Of a DNA stretch of 20,209 nt, positions 1 through 6,335 are shown one piece after another. The DNA lies in contig JBBECF010000129.1 in NCBI GenBank assembly GCA_040881945.1, positions 1 to 20,209 of the forward strand, written 5' to 3'. The notes beneath the pieces were generated by a model. It was not told where the DNA came from, did not search any database, and was given only the letters and a program-made list of their open reading frames with translations. The DNA is from JBBECF01 sp040881945 (GTDB lineage: Bacteria > Pseudomonadota > Alphaproteobacteria > Dongiales > Dongiaceae). The first letter of the stretch is position 1. The number at the start of each line of letters is the position of its first letter. Both the position numbers and the translations under genes were made by a program.

Positions 1-110
1 CTAGTCAAACAGGGAGGCTTCACGTCTGGGAGACGTAGGGTCCGAAGACCCCGATTTCGGGCATTGCGCCCGAACCCGACGGCGGCAAGCGGGCCGCCGA
101 AAATCCGCAA

Positions 111-125
111 TGCTGCATCGCAGCA
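111..125. promoter_or_regulatory. CTGC-N3-GCAG palindrome, possible PhaR-type site
   Basis: The sequence TGCTGCATCGCAGCA is a perfect 6-bp inverted repeat around ATC and contains CTGC-N3-GCAG. As I recall, that matches the motif described for the polyhydroxyalkanoate regulator PhaR of Paracoccus, which controls phasin genes. If correct, a phasin or related gene would start leftward just beyond position 1. The assignment rests only on the motif. Confidence 0.3.
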
Positions 126-182
126 CTATCTTCTAAATAGTTGAGATTCGCGCGAGCACCACAGCCAAATCGGCAAGCGAGC

Positions 183-199
183 TATGCGGTTTTTGCATA
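183..199. promoter_or_regulatory. LysR-box-like palindrome ATGC-N7-GCAT
   Basis: TATGC and GCATA are separated by seven bases, giving the ATnn-N7-nnAT (T-N11-A) layout typical of LysR-type operators. It lies 21 bp beyond the stop of the lysR gene, not in front of it. It would therefore act on a leftward neighbour outside the window, if it acts at all. Confidence 0.25.
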
Positions 200-219
200 C
201 CTAACGCGCACGGGCCGCC

Positions 220-1110
220 TCAGTAGTCCGCCTCGGCGACCTTGCGCAGCAGGAAATCGCGGAACACCTGGATGCGCTTCGATTTGCGCAGCTCCTCGGG
301 ATACACGAAATAGGCGTCGATGCGCGGCCCCTCCAGCTCGGGCAGCACGCGCACCAGATTGTTCGTGCCCGCGACCATGAACTCCGGCAGGGCCGCGAGG
401 CCGATGCCGCTCTGGGTCGCGCGCATGATGGCGTAGACGTTGTTCACGGTCAGCGCCGCGTGACGGGCTCGCTCGCCCGCGGTGCCGAACCGCAGCAGCC
501 AGTTCACGTCGGGCACGGGCGGGCGGTTGTCCTCGCCATAGACGATGATCTGGTGACGGTCGAGTTCCTCGATGCTCATCGGCATACCATGTTTCTTGAT
601 GTAGGCCGGCGCCGCGTAAATGTGCAGATGCACGGTGAACAGGTGGCGCTGGATCAGCTCGGGCTGGCGCGGCGGCGTCATGCGGATGGCGACGTCGGCT
701 TCGCGCATGCCGAGGTCGAGCTCGCGGTCGTCGAGCACCAGCTCGACCGCGACGTCGGGGTAGATGTCGAGGAACTCGCCCATGCGCGGCGTCAGCCAGG
801 TCGAGCCGAGGGCCACCGTCGCGGTCACCTTGAGCTGACCTTTCGGCCGGTCCTTGCTCTCGGTGAGCTGGGCCTCGGTCATCGCCAGCTTGGCGAACAC
901 CTCGTGCGCCGTGCGATACAGCAGTTCGCCCTGCTCGGTCAGGATCAGGCCGCGGGCGTGGCGGTGGAACAACGTGACGTTGAGGCTTTCCTCCAGCGCG
1001 CCGATCTGCCGGCTGACCGCCGACTGGCTCAGATTCAGCCCCTCGCCGGCATGGGTGAAGCTGCCGGCCTCGGCGACCGCGTGGAAGATCCGCAGCTTGT
1101 CCCAATCCAT
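220..1110 (-). CDS. LysR-family transcriptional regulator
   Basis: The 296-residue product has the standard LysR length. An N-terminal winged helix-turn-helix spans about residues 5-62 (LRIFHAVAEAGSFTHAGEGL, then LSQSAVSRQIGALEE and FHRHARG). A PBP2-type effector domain follows at about 90-290. The ATG at 1110 is chosen because the typical LysR opening MDWDKLRIFHAVAEAGS begins there; the same frame stays open further upstream, but that part reads antiparallel trxB. It follows trxB by 41 bp on the same strand, so the two are probably cotranscribed. The effector is unknown. The EDNRPPVPDVNWL segment and a C-terminal domain lacking amino-acid-pathway hallmarks do not point to a specific named regulator. 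Its location outside the catabolic locus suggests a role tied to trxB or to a leftward gene. Confidence 0.9.
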   Translation of the reverse strand: MDWDKLRIFHAVAEAGSFTHAGEGLNLSQSAVSRQIGALEESLNVTLFHRHARGLILTEQGELLYRTAHEVFAKLAMTEAQLTESKDRPKGQLKVTATVALGSTWLTPRMGEFLDIYPDVAVELVLDDRELDLGMREADVAIRMTPPRQPELIQRHLFTVHLHIYAAPAYIKKHGMPMSIEELDRHQIIVYGEDNRPPVPDVNWLLRFGTAGERARHAALTVNNVYAIMRATQSGIGLAALPEFMVAGTNNLVRVLPELEGPRIDAYFVYPEELRKSKRIQVFRDFLLRKVAEADY

Positions 1111-1151
1111 TTCCGACCGACCGAGCGCGGGTGGACCGCGGCCGGCCGCCC

Positions 1152-2129
1152 CTATTCCGCGGCCGCGCGGGCCGCCTCGGCCGCGGCGGCGGCGAGGAAC
1201 CGTTCCGCCTCCAGGGCGGCCATGCAGCCCATCCCGGCCGCGGTGACGGCCTGTCGGAAGACCTTGTCCTTGACGTCGCCGGCGGCGAACACCCCCGGCA
1301 CGCTGGTAACGGTACTGTCGGGCGCGGCGACGATATAGCCTTCGGCGTCGATCTCGAGCTGGCCCTTGAAGAGCGCGGTCGCCGGGTCGTGGCCGATGGC
1401 GATGAACACGCCGTCGACCGGCAGCTCGCTGGTTCGGCCGGTCTTGAGGTTGCGGATGCGCGCCGCGGTTACGCCGGGCGGATCGTCGGTCCCGAGCACC
1501 GCGTCCAGCGCGCTGTCCCAGACGACCTCGATCTTCGGATTGCGGAACAGGCGGTCCTGCATGATCTTCTCGGCGCGCAGCGAGTCGCGGCGGTGGATCA
1601 GCGTCACCTTGGTGGCGAAATTCGTCAGGAAGATCGCCTCCTCGACCGCGGTGTTGCCGCCGCCGACGATGCAGACGCGCTTGTCGCGGAAGAAGAAGCC
1701 ATCGCAGGTGGCGCAGGCGGAAACGCCGAAGCCGCGGTATTTCTGCTCGCTTTCGAGGCCGAGCCAACGGGCGCTCGCGCCGGTGCAGACGATCAGCGCG
1801 TCGCCGAGATAGACGTCGCCGCTGTCGCCGCGGCAGCGGAGCGGCCGCCGGCCGAGATCGGCCTCGACGATGGTGTCGGCGAACATGACGGTGCCGACGG
1901 CCGCGGCCTGGGCGCGCATCTGCTCCATCAGCCACGGGCCCTGGATGACCTGGGCGAAGCCGGGGTAATTCTCGACGTCGGTGGTGATGGTCATCTGCCC
2001 GCCGGGTTGCAGGCCTTCGACCAGGATCGGCTTCAGGTTGGCCCGCGCCGCATAGATCGCCGCGGTGTAACCGGCGGCGCCGGACCCGATGATGAGGACC
2101 TTGCTATGGTGTTCCGAGGGCGCGGCCAT
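1152..2129 (-). CDS. trxB: Thioredoxin reductase (NADPH)
   Basis: This is a cytoplasmic FAD enzyme that passes electrons from NADPH to thioredoxin. The 325-residue product has the FAD dinucleotide fold at about 11-25 (VLIIGSGAAGYTAA), the redox-active CATC at residues 139-142, and the NADPH-binding GGGNTAVEEA at about 156-165. The C-terminal FAD motif is GVFAAGDVKDKVFRQAVTAA. The ATG at 2129 is preferred because AGGGGTG lies a few bases upstream; an in-frame ATG at 2144 and a longer open frame to 2234 add residues without homology. The C-terminus ends in an unusual Ala/Glu-rich tail. It is the upstream partner of the lysR gene. All catalytic residues expected of the low-molecular-weight TrxR family are present. 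Confidence 0.93.
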   Translation of the reverse strand: MAAPSEHHSKVLIIGSGAAGYTAAIYAARANLKPILVEGLQPGGQMTITTDVENYPGFAQVIQGPWLMEQMRAQAAAVGTVMFADTIVEADLGRRPLRCRGDSGDVYLGDALIVCTGASARWLGLESEQKYRGFGVSACATCDGFFFRDKRVCIVGGGNTAVEEAIFLTNFATKVTLIHRRDSLRAEKIMQDRLFRNPKIEVVWDSALDAVLGTDDPPGVTAARIRNLKTGRTSELPVDGVFIAIGHDPATALFKGQLEIDAEGYIVAAPDSTVTSVPGVFAAGDVKDKVFRQAVTAAGMGCMAALEAERFLAAAAAEAARAAAE

Positions 2130-2255
2130 GTCACCCCTGAACATAGGAGCCGTGACCCGGCGGGACAAGCCGGACGGACCGCCCGGCCTGCCCGCGGGCG
2201 CGCCGCCGGTCGCGGCTGGCGAGATCGGCTGCAACGCCGCGCAATCGAAACGCAG

Positions 2256-2292
2256 AACGCCGCCAACCCATTGAGTTGACGGCGTTTTATTT
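2256..2292 (+). terminator. Rho-independent-terminator-like hairpin
   Basis: AACGCCG (2256-2262) pairs with CGGCGTT (2280-2286). An inner CAA/TTG pair lies after one mismatch, with a loop of about nine bases. It is followed on the plus strand by TTATTT, as in an intrinsic terminator. No rightward gene is seen to its left, so it may serve a lost gene. On the minus strand it would lie in the trxB leader, where no U-tract follows. Confidence 0.4.
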
Positions 2293-2314
2293 GGTTGCGG
2301 GGGCGCGCAACCAA
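2291..2314. repeat. Perfect 9-bp hairpin TTGGTTGCG/CGCAACCAA
   Basis: TTGGTTGCG (2291-2299) and CGCAACCAA (2306-2314) form a perfect inverted repeat with a six-base loop, directly after the preceding terminator-like hairpin. The 13 bases TGGTTGCGGGGGC at 2292-2304 recur at 19719-19731, where they are the complement of the 3' end of a tRNA-fMet fragment. Neither orientation has a T-tract, so this is not a plain terminator. Confidence 0.45.
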
Positions 2315-2339
2315 CGAGACCATGACAAGTGGCGGCTCG

Positions 2340-2675
2340 CCATCTAGGCGCAATCCAGAGTTCTTGACCAGCTTAGTTTGCTAACGTCGGTTGAGGGTTT
2401 CGAGTTGAAGCGTCGATAGTTGTGGAGGCGCGTCAACGCTGAGAGTACGCGCGAAGAAAATAGACCTGAAAGTGAACGTTAGTCAGCGCCATTGCAGGCC
2501 GGCCGCTCAACGCAGCGAATTGGGTATGAGAAGATATACCTGGGACATGGAGAGAATAGCCGAAACACTCGGCGCCACTCCAAGCGGGGTCGACAAGTCA
2601 TTTCCGTTCGATCCGGTAATAATAATATAATAACTTTGATGCCGGTTGCGTGCCTCGGGCACCCATTTATTCTTC
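2340..2675. other. Lower-GC gene-poor gap left of the catabolic locus
   Basis: This stretch is visibly richer in A/T than its neighbours and contains runs such as GTAATAATAATATAATAAC near 2616-2634. It should hold the promoter of the amidohydrolase gene, but no clear -35/-10 pair is seen. A GACAAGT half-site occurs at 2592-2598 and another at 2324-2330. Apart from a 34-codon open frame at 2526-2630, nothing coding is recognised. Its base composition is consistent with a junction between trxB-side chromosome and the catabolic locus. Confidence 0.45.
2526..2630 (+). pseudogene. Possible truncated 5' gene fragment (34 codons)
   Basis: An ATG-initiated frame encodes 34 residues beginning MRRYTWDMERIAETLGA, then closes in an AT-rich run encoding repeated Ile and a TAA. 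The first 25 residues read like the amino terminus of a real enzyme (amphipathic, normal composition), while the end looks random. This fits a gene start cut off by a rearrangement. No ribosome-binding site is evident, and I cannot assign a family. It could equally be a chance frame. Confidence 0.2.
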
Positions 2676-3515
2676 ATGACAATGGCAAGCAGCATGTTGG
2701 TCGATGCGCATGTCCACATCTGGTCCGACAACGCCGTTCGTTATCCTTGGCGGCAGACGCTCGCGCATGTCCCGATACCGACCCGTGCCGCTACCGCCGA
2801 AGATCTGCTGACCGAGATGGACTCCGCCCGGGTCAGCCACGCCGTGCTCGTTCAGCCGAGTGTCTATGGGGGCGACAACAGCTACCTTTGCGATTCCTTG
2901 AATCGTTGGTCGGATCGCTTCGTTGGCATCTGCCATGTTCCGCCCGACACGCAGAACGCACGGCGCGATCTCGAATACTGGTGTGGCGAAAGAGGCTGCC
3001 AGGCTGTCCGGGTGAACATCATCCGGCAGGCGGACCCCTCTTGGCTGCTGGCGCCCGAACAGGAGACGTTCTGGCGAACCATCGAGTCATCGAGCCTATC
3101 GGTGTCGATGCATATGGAGCTGGACCATGCCCCTCTCCTCGTGGCGCTCGCCGAGCGCTATCCGCACACCACTTTCCTCGTCGAGTATCTCGGCGCCCAG
3201 GTGTATCGGGGCGGCAACCATGCGCCTATCCTCGACCGGCTCGCCAGCTTGCCGAATATTCTGTTCAAACTGATCTGCGCTGCCGAAGATTCCCAGGGGC
3301 CCTATCCGTTTGCCGACATCATCGCCTTCTACACGGCAGTTCTGGCCCGGTTCGGCGTTCGGCGGGTCGTCCTCGGCAGCGACTTTCCCGGGGTCCGGTC
3401 CGTCTGCGCCTATGCCGACGCCATGGGCTGGCTTCAGAAGTTCCCGCAGCTCTCGGACGCGGATCGCCGGCAGGTTCTGGGCGGCACCCCCGCACGAATC
3501 TGGCGATTCCGCTGA
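2676..3515 (+). CDS. Amidohydrolase-family metal-dependent hydrolase (lactonase-like)
   Basis: The 279-residue product belongs to the amidohydrolase-2 group (COG3618 type). That group includes 2-pyrone-4,6-dicarboxylate lactonase and sugar-acid lactonases, with a TIM-barrel fold acting on lactone or imine rings. The HxH motif is in VDAHVHIW near the amino terminus. A metal or catalytic Asp is in GSDFPG, and the C-terminus GGTPARIWRF matches the usual GGNAARLYR-type ending. The usual DHLG motif after strand five reads EYLG here, so the substrate may differ from characterised members. The start is uncertain: ATGs occur at 2676, 2682 and 2694, plus a TTG at 2646, none with a good Shine-Dalgarno. 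It lies 107 bp before the DapA-like gene, which has its own promoter. It probably opens a lactone in the same pathway. Confidence 0.8.
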   Translation: MTMASSMLVDAHVHIWSDNAVRYPWRQTLAHVPIPTRAATAEDLLTEMDSARVSHAVLVQPSVYGGDNSYLCDSLNRWSDRFVGICHVPPDTQNARRDLEYWCGERGCQAVRVNIIRQADPSWLLAPEQETFWRTIESSSLSVSMHMELDHAPLLVALAERYPHTTFLVEYLGAQVYRGGNHAPILDRLASLPNILFKLICAAEDSQGPYPFADIIAFYTAVLARFGVRRVVLGSDFPGVRSVCAYADAMGWLQKFPQLSDADRRQVLGGTPARIWRFR

Positions 3516-3534
3516 GGCTGCCCCTGAATCGCTT

Positions 3535-3550
3535 AGATGTATGACAAGTT
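3535..3550 (+). promoter_or_regulatory. Candidate GntR operator (site A)
   Basis: AGATGTATGACAAGTT contains TGT-N3-ACA, close to the FadR-subfamily consensus TNGTNNNACNA. It matches site D (12395-12410, minus strand) at 14 of 16 positions and site C (13744-13759) at 13 of 16. It ends 11 bp before a -35-like TTGACC, so it is placed as an activator or upstream-operator site for the DapA-like gene. Confidence 0.55.
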
Positions 3551-3561
3551 TACGCCTTCTG

Positions 3562-3591
3562 TTGACCGGCCACGGGGCGGCCTCATATACT
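3562..3591 (+). promoter_or_regulatory. Sigma-70-type promoter of the DapA-like gene
   Basis: TTGACC (3562-3567) and TATACT (3586-3591) are separated by 18 bases and lie 32 bp before the ATG at 3623. This is the best vegetative promoter match in the window and shows that the gene can be transcribed apart from the upstream amidohydrolase. Confidence 0.6.
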
Positions 3592-3622
3592 CCGCGCGGT
3601 GGTTCTCGATAGGGGGAAAGTC

Positions 3623-4549
3623 ATGCATTGCGATCTTGGAAAATCCGTCCTGGCGGTACCCCCATTGGCGCGGCGGGACGACCTCGCGCCGAACAAGGAT
3701 CAGAATACGACGCTTATCCGCCACCTCGAGCAAGGCGGCATTTCTACCTTGATGTATGGCGGCAATGCCAATTTCTACAATGTCGGTCTCTACGAATACA
3801 CCAGCATTCTCGACATGCTGCTGGAAATTGCGCGACCCGATACCTGGGTCATCCCGTCGATAGGCCCGGATTTCGGAAAAATGATGGACCAGGCGGCGGT
3901 CCTGCGCGATCGGCCCTTTCCCACTGCCATGGTGCTGCCTGCCGCGACCGCATCCACGCCGGCGGGCGTCGAGGCCGGTATCGCCATTGCCGCCGAACGG
4001 CTCGGCAGGCCAATAATCCTGTACGTGAAGGCCGAGGAGTATATCACCCCGGCGGCAATCTGCCGCTTGGTGGACCGCGGCTTCGTCCGAGCAATAAAAT
4101 ACGCGATCGTCCGCCAAGACCCTTCCCGCGACGCCTTTCTGTCGGAACTGGTCGAGCTCGTCGACCGAGCGATCATCGTCAGCGGCATGGGAGAGCGTCC
4201 GGCGCTGGTTCACTGGCGCGAGTTTGGGCTTGCCGGCTTCACCTCCGGCTCGGTCTGCGTGGCGCCGCGCGCGTCGCAAGCCATTCTCGCCGCTCTCAAG
4301 CGGAGCGAGATTGCGAACGCGGAGCGACTTAGGGCGGCATTCATTCCGCTGGAGGATTGCCGGGATGTCATAAATCCGGCTCAAGTCCTGCACGCGGCGG
4401 TGACGTTGGCGGGAATTGCAGACATGGGCCCGGCGCTGCCGCTGATGAGCAATCTGGAAGCGGCATACGCCGACAACGTTCGCGCTGCCGCTCGAGATCT
4501 GCTCCAGTTCAACAATTCGCTTGCGCCGGCCGAAGGGGCGGCGGCCTGA
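3623..4549 (+). CDS. Dihydrodipicolinate synthase/KdgD-family aldolase or dehydratase
   Basis: The 308-residue product is a DapA-superfamily TIM barrel using a Schiff-base lysine. The Lys is K159 in RAIKYAIV and the conserved Tyr is in IILYVKAEEY (Y134). The C-terminal barrel shows SGMGERPALVHW and GLAGFTSGSV, as in 5-dehydro-4-deoxyglucarate-dehydratase-like relatives. The Thr-Thr pair of true dihydrodipicolinate synthases is replaced by YGGNANFYN, so a lysine-biosynthesis role is unlikely. It probably processes a keto-deoxy sugar acid. The ATG at 3623 is chosen because AGGGGGAAAG sits just upstream; an in-frame start at 3599 lacks this. It has its own promoter with operator site A. It ends 21 bp from the convergent GntR gene. 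Confidence 0.82.
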   Translation: MHCDLGKSVLAVPPLARRDDLAPNKDQNTTLIRHLEQGGISTLMYGGNANFYNVGLYEYTSILDMLLEIARPDTWVIPSIGPDFGKMMDQAAVLRDRPFPTAMVLPAATASTPAGVEAGIAIAAERLGRPIILYVKAEEYITPAAICRLVDRGFVRAIKYAIVRQDPSRDAFLSELVELVDRAIIVSGMGERPALVHWREFGLAGFTSGSVCVAPRASQAILAALKRSEIANAERLRAAFIPLEDCRDVINPAQVLHAAVTLAGIADMGPALPLMSNLEAAYADNVRAAARDLLQFNNSLAPAEGAAA

Positions 4550-4570
4550 CCCGGCGCAGCAACCTTGAGG

Positions 4571-5323
4571 TCAGGGTTCCATGCTGTTCGTCAAGATGCG
4601 CAGGCGTGCGTTGTCGATATGCGTGCGCATCGCGTCCCGGGCCTCGTTCGCATCGCGCGTTTCGATCGCCTTGAAGATCCGGACATGCTCCGCCTGAACC
4701 AGATGCAAGCGCTGGACGCTGCGCCGGAGCGACAGTTTGCGCGCAAGCTCCATACCCTTCATCGTGTGCTCTGCGATCGTCTCCATCGCGGGCATGAAAA
4801 AGCGATTCTGCGCCGCGCTGGCAATCGCCAGATGAAAGCTGCGATCCGCCTCGCCGCCGACCTCGCCGCTGGCGATCACCTTGTCCAGATCCTGCAGGGC
4901 CTGCGCCATCATCTTGAGGTCGCCGTCGGTGCGCCGGTCGGCCGCCAGAAACGCCGCCTCTCCCTCGAGCGCGATACGGTATTCCATGCAGCGCATGAGG
5001 TCGGCGACGTCGCCAATGGGCGCCAGCAGGGAAAATGCCTTGTTCGGCCGGCGCTGGACAAACGACCCGGAACCGTGGCGTGAGACCACGATACCATCGG
5101 CCTGGAGACGGGACAGTGCCTCGCGAACTACGGGCCGCGATACCCCGAACACCTCGCATAGCCGGCTTTCCGGCGGCAGCTTTCCACCCTCCGGGAGGCC
5201 ACCGGAGACAATCTTTTCCAGGATCTGCTCGTACAACTGGTCGCCGAGCCGCGATTGCCGGAGGGGCGACCGTACGCTCCAGTCGACCGGCGGCTTCGTC
5301 TTGCGAGATGCTGAACGGCCCAT
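4571..5323 (-). CDS. FadR-subfamily GntR transcriptional regulator
   Basis: The 250-residue product carries a GntR winged helix at about residues 26-92 (LYEQILEKIVSGGLPEGGKL, PPESRLCEVFGVSRPVVREA, GSGSFVQ). An FCD ligand-binding domain follows at about 105-240, with a metal-site-like DRSFHLAIA and later EH and THIDNA histidines. FCD regulators typically sense small organic or sugar acids. The ATG at 5323 gives the normal family length; ATGs further upstream add an unconserved, Arg-rich leader. The gene is divergent from the Udh-like gene and shares a 181-bp control region that includes candidate operator B. It is the only regulator inside the catabolic locus and the most likely binder of sites A-D. 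Repressor versus activator mode cannot be read from sequence. Confidence 0.88.
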   Translation of the reverse strand: MGRSASRKTKPPVDWSVRSPLRQSRLGDQLYEQILEKIVSGGLPEGGKLPPESRLCEVFGVSRPVVREALSRLQADGIVVSRHGSGSFVQRRPNKAFSLLAPIGDVADLMRCMEYRIALEGEAAFLAADRRTDGDLKMMAQALQDLDKVIASGEVGGEADRSFHLAIASAAQNRFFMPAMETIAEHTMKGMELARKLSLRRSVQRLHLVQAEHVRIFKAIETRDANEARDAMRTHIDNARLRILTNSMEP

Positions 5324-5504
5324 TACATCACGCCCTGCGATATCGCGCCTTGACCGGTCATGGCTCATTCCGAGCCGGACGCGTTGGCAGCGTGCATATG
5401 CCAGTTTGCCCGACCGACAGGCGTTTGTAAAATCATCTGACAACTATACAAGGCCTAGGTTCCGTACCTGCTGGTCCGCAGCCTTTCGCAGGAGCTTACA
5501 ACGA
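5324..5504. promoter_or_regulatory. Divergent control region, gntR / udh-like
   Basis: This 181-bp spacer must hold both promoters. On the plus strand, TTGTAA (5424-5429) and TATACA (5445-5450) form a possible promoter with short 15-bp spacing for the Udh-like gene. Candidate operator B lies between and over these elements, so occupancy should block initiation. AGGAGC at 5490-5495 is the ribosome-binding site of the Udh-like gene. Confidence 0.5.
5431..5446 (+). promoter_or_regulatory. Candidate GntR operator (site B)
   Basis: AATCATCTGACAACTA shares the GACAACTAT right arm with site C and the CTGACAA of site D. Its left arm is the weakest of the four sites. It overlaps the -10-like TATACA of the Udh-like gene, as expected of an autoregulated divergent operator. 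Confidence 0.45.
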
Positions 5505-6335
5505 ATGACGGAAGCCCGACCGACTCTGCTGACCGGCGCCGCCGGCATCCTCGGCTGCTGGCTGCGGCCTCATCTAATCGAAAGATACGGCGCGCTGCGC
5601 TCGTCCGACATCAAGGATTCGGCCCCGGCTCATGCCGGCGAGGAAATCGTGGTTGCCGACCTGGCCGACGCCGAATCCGTCGATCGCCTGGTACGGGGAG
5701 CCGGCAGAATCATCCACTTCGGTGGAATTTCCTTTGAAACGGACTTCGAGAAGATCCTCGCCGCCAACATTCTCGGCACCTACAACGTCTTCGAGGCGGC
5801 GCGCCGTCACGGCGCGGGGCCGATCGTCTATGCCAGTTCCAACCACGCCATCGGCTACTATACGCGGAACGATCGGCTCGATGCCAATGTCCGAACGCGC
5901 CCGGATTCGCTCTATGGCGTAAGCAAGGCATTCGGCGAAGATCTTGCGAGCCTTTACGCGGACAAATACGGGCTGGAGATCGCCTGCCTGCGGATCGGAA
6001 CGGCGAAGAGCGAACCGACGGAGCCCCGTCACCTGTCCACATGGCAAAGCTATGAGGATCTCCTCCGGATGATCGAGGCCTGCTTTGCCGCGCCGCGCCT
6101 GGGCTGCACGATCCTTTACGGCGTTTCGAACAACAATCGCCGTTGGTGGAGCAACGAGTCGGCCTCCCACGTCGACTATCGGCCGCAGGATAACGCCGAG
6201 CGGTTCGCGCCGGCGATGCTCGCCGGCAGCGATACACGCAGCCCCGAGGCACCGGAGGTGAAATTCCAGGGTGGAGCCTTCGTTGCCGACGGGCATGTGG
6301 ACCGCAAGGACCGGCCCGCGGATCGTCCCCGTTAG
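5505..6335 (+). CDS. Uronate dehydrogenase-like NAD(P)-dependent short-chain enzyme
   Basis: The 276-residue product is an extended short-chain dehydrogenase closely resembling uronate dehydrogenases, which oxidise hexuronates to aldaro-lactones with NAD+. The cofactor loop is GAAGILG (11-17) and Asp35 ends the second strand. SSNHAIGYY (111-119) and Y137-GVS-K141 (YGVSKAFGE) form the catalytic Ser/Tyr/Lys set, and LRIGTA follows. Family members often read SSNH..GFY and LRIGS, so the match is strong. The ATG at 5505 has AGGAGC upstream; the frame is open further upstream but there it is antisense to gntR. Its stop overlaps the convergent ATPase stop by four bases (TTAG). With the SMP-30 lactonase it fits oxidation of a uronate to an aldarate, though the true substrate may be a modified sugar acid. 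Confidence 0.82.
   Translation: MTEARPTLLTGAAGILGCWLRPHLIERYGALRSSDIKDSAPAHAGEEIVVADLADAESVDRLVRGAGRIIHFGGISFETDFEKILAANILGTYNVFEAARRHGAGPIVYASSNHAIGYYTRNDRLDANVRTRPDSLYGVSKAFGEDLASLYADKYGLEIACLRIGTAKSEPTEPRHLSTWQSYEDLLRMIEACFAAPRLGCTILYGVSNNNRRWWSNESASHVDYRPQDNAERFAPAMLAGSDTRSPEAPEVKFQGGAFVADGHVDRKDRPADRPR

Larger units (their letters stand above)
1..219. other. Gene-free left edge with hairpin and palindromes
   Basis: No convincing coding region is visible between the window edge and the stop of the LysR gene. The stretch holds three inverted repeats: ACGTCT-ggg-AGACGT at 22-36, TGCTGC-atc-GCAGCA at 111-125, and TATGC-N7-GCATA at 183-199. Read on the minus strand, the first hairpin has CCC in its loop and is followed by GCCTCCC, so two C-rich tracts sit close together. 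The likeliest role is a promoter and leader region for a leftward gene just outside the window. That gene is not visible, so this is inference. Confidence 0.4.

Noticed and set aside
1131..2279. 382-codon plus-strand open frame over trxB
   Set aside because: It is the antisense of trxB, and its composition is typical of a complementary-strand shadow.
2316..2331. Possible fifth GntR operator (ATGACAAGT)
   Set aside because: The right arm matches site A over nine bases but the left arm does not, and it lies about 345 bp from the nearest downstream start.
2584..2599. Possible sixth GntR operator (GACAAGT) before the amidohydrolase
   Set aside because: Only the half-site matches and the TGT-N3-ACA core is absent. 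The position is plausible, but the evidence is too weak to list.
2492..3544. 350-codon plus-strand frame overlapping the amidohydrolase
   Set aside because: It is in a different frame from the HxH-containing amidohydrolase and has an Arg/Ser/Pro-rich product without motifs.
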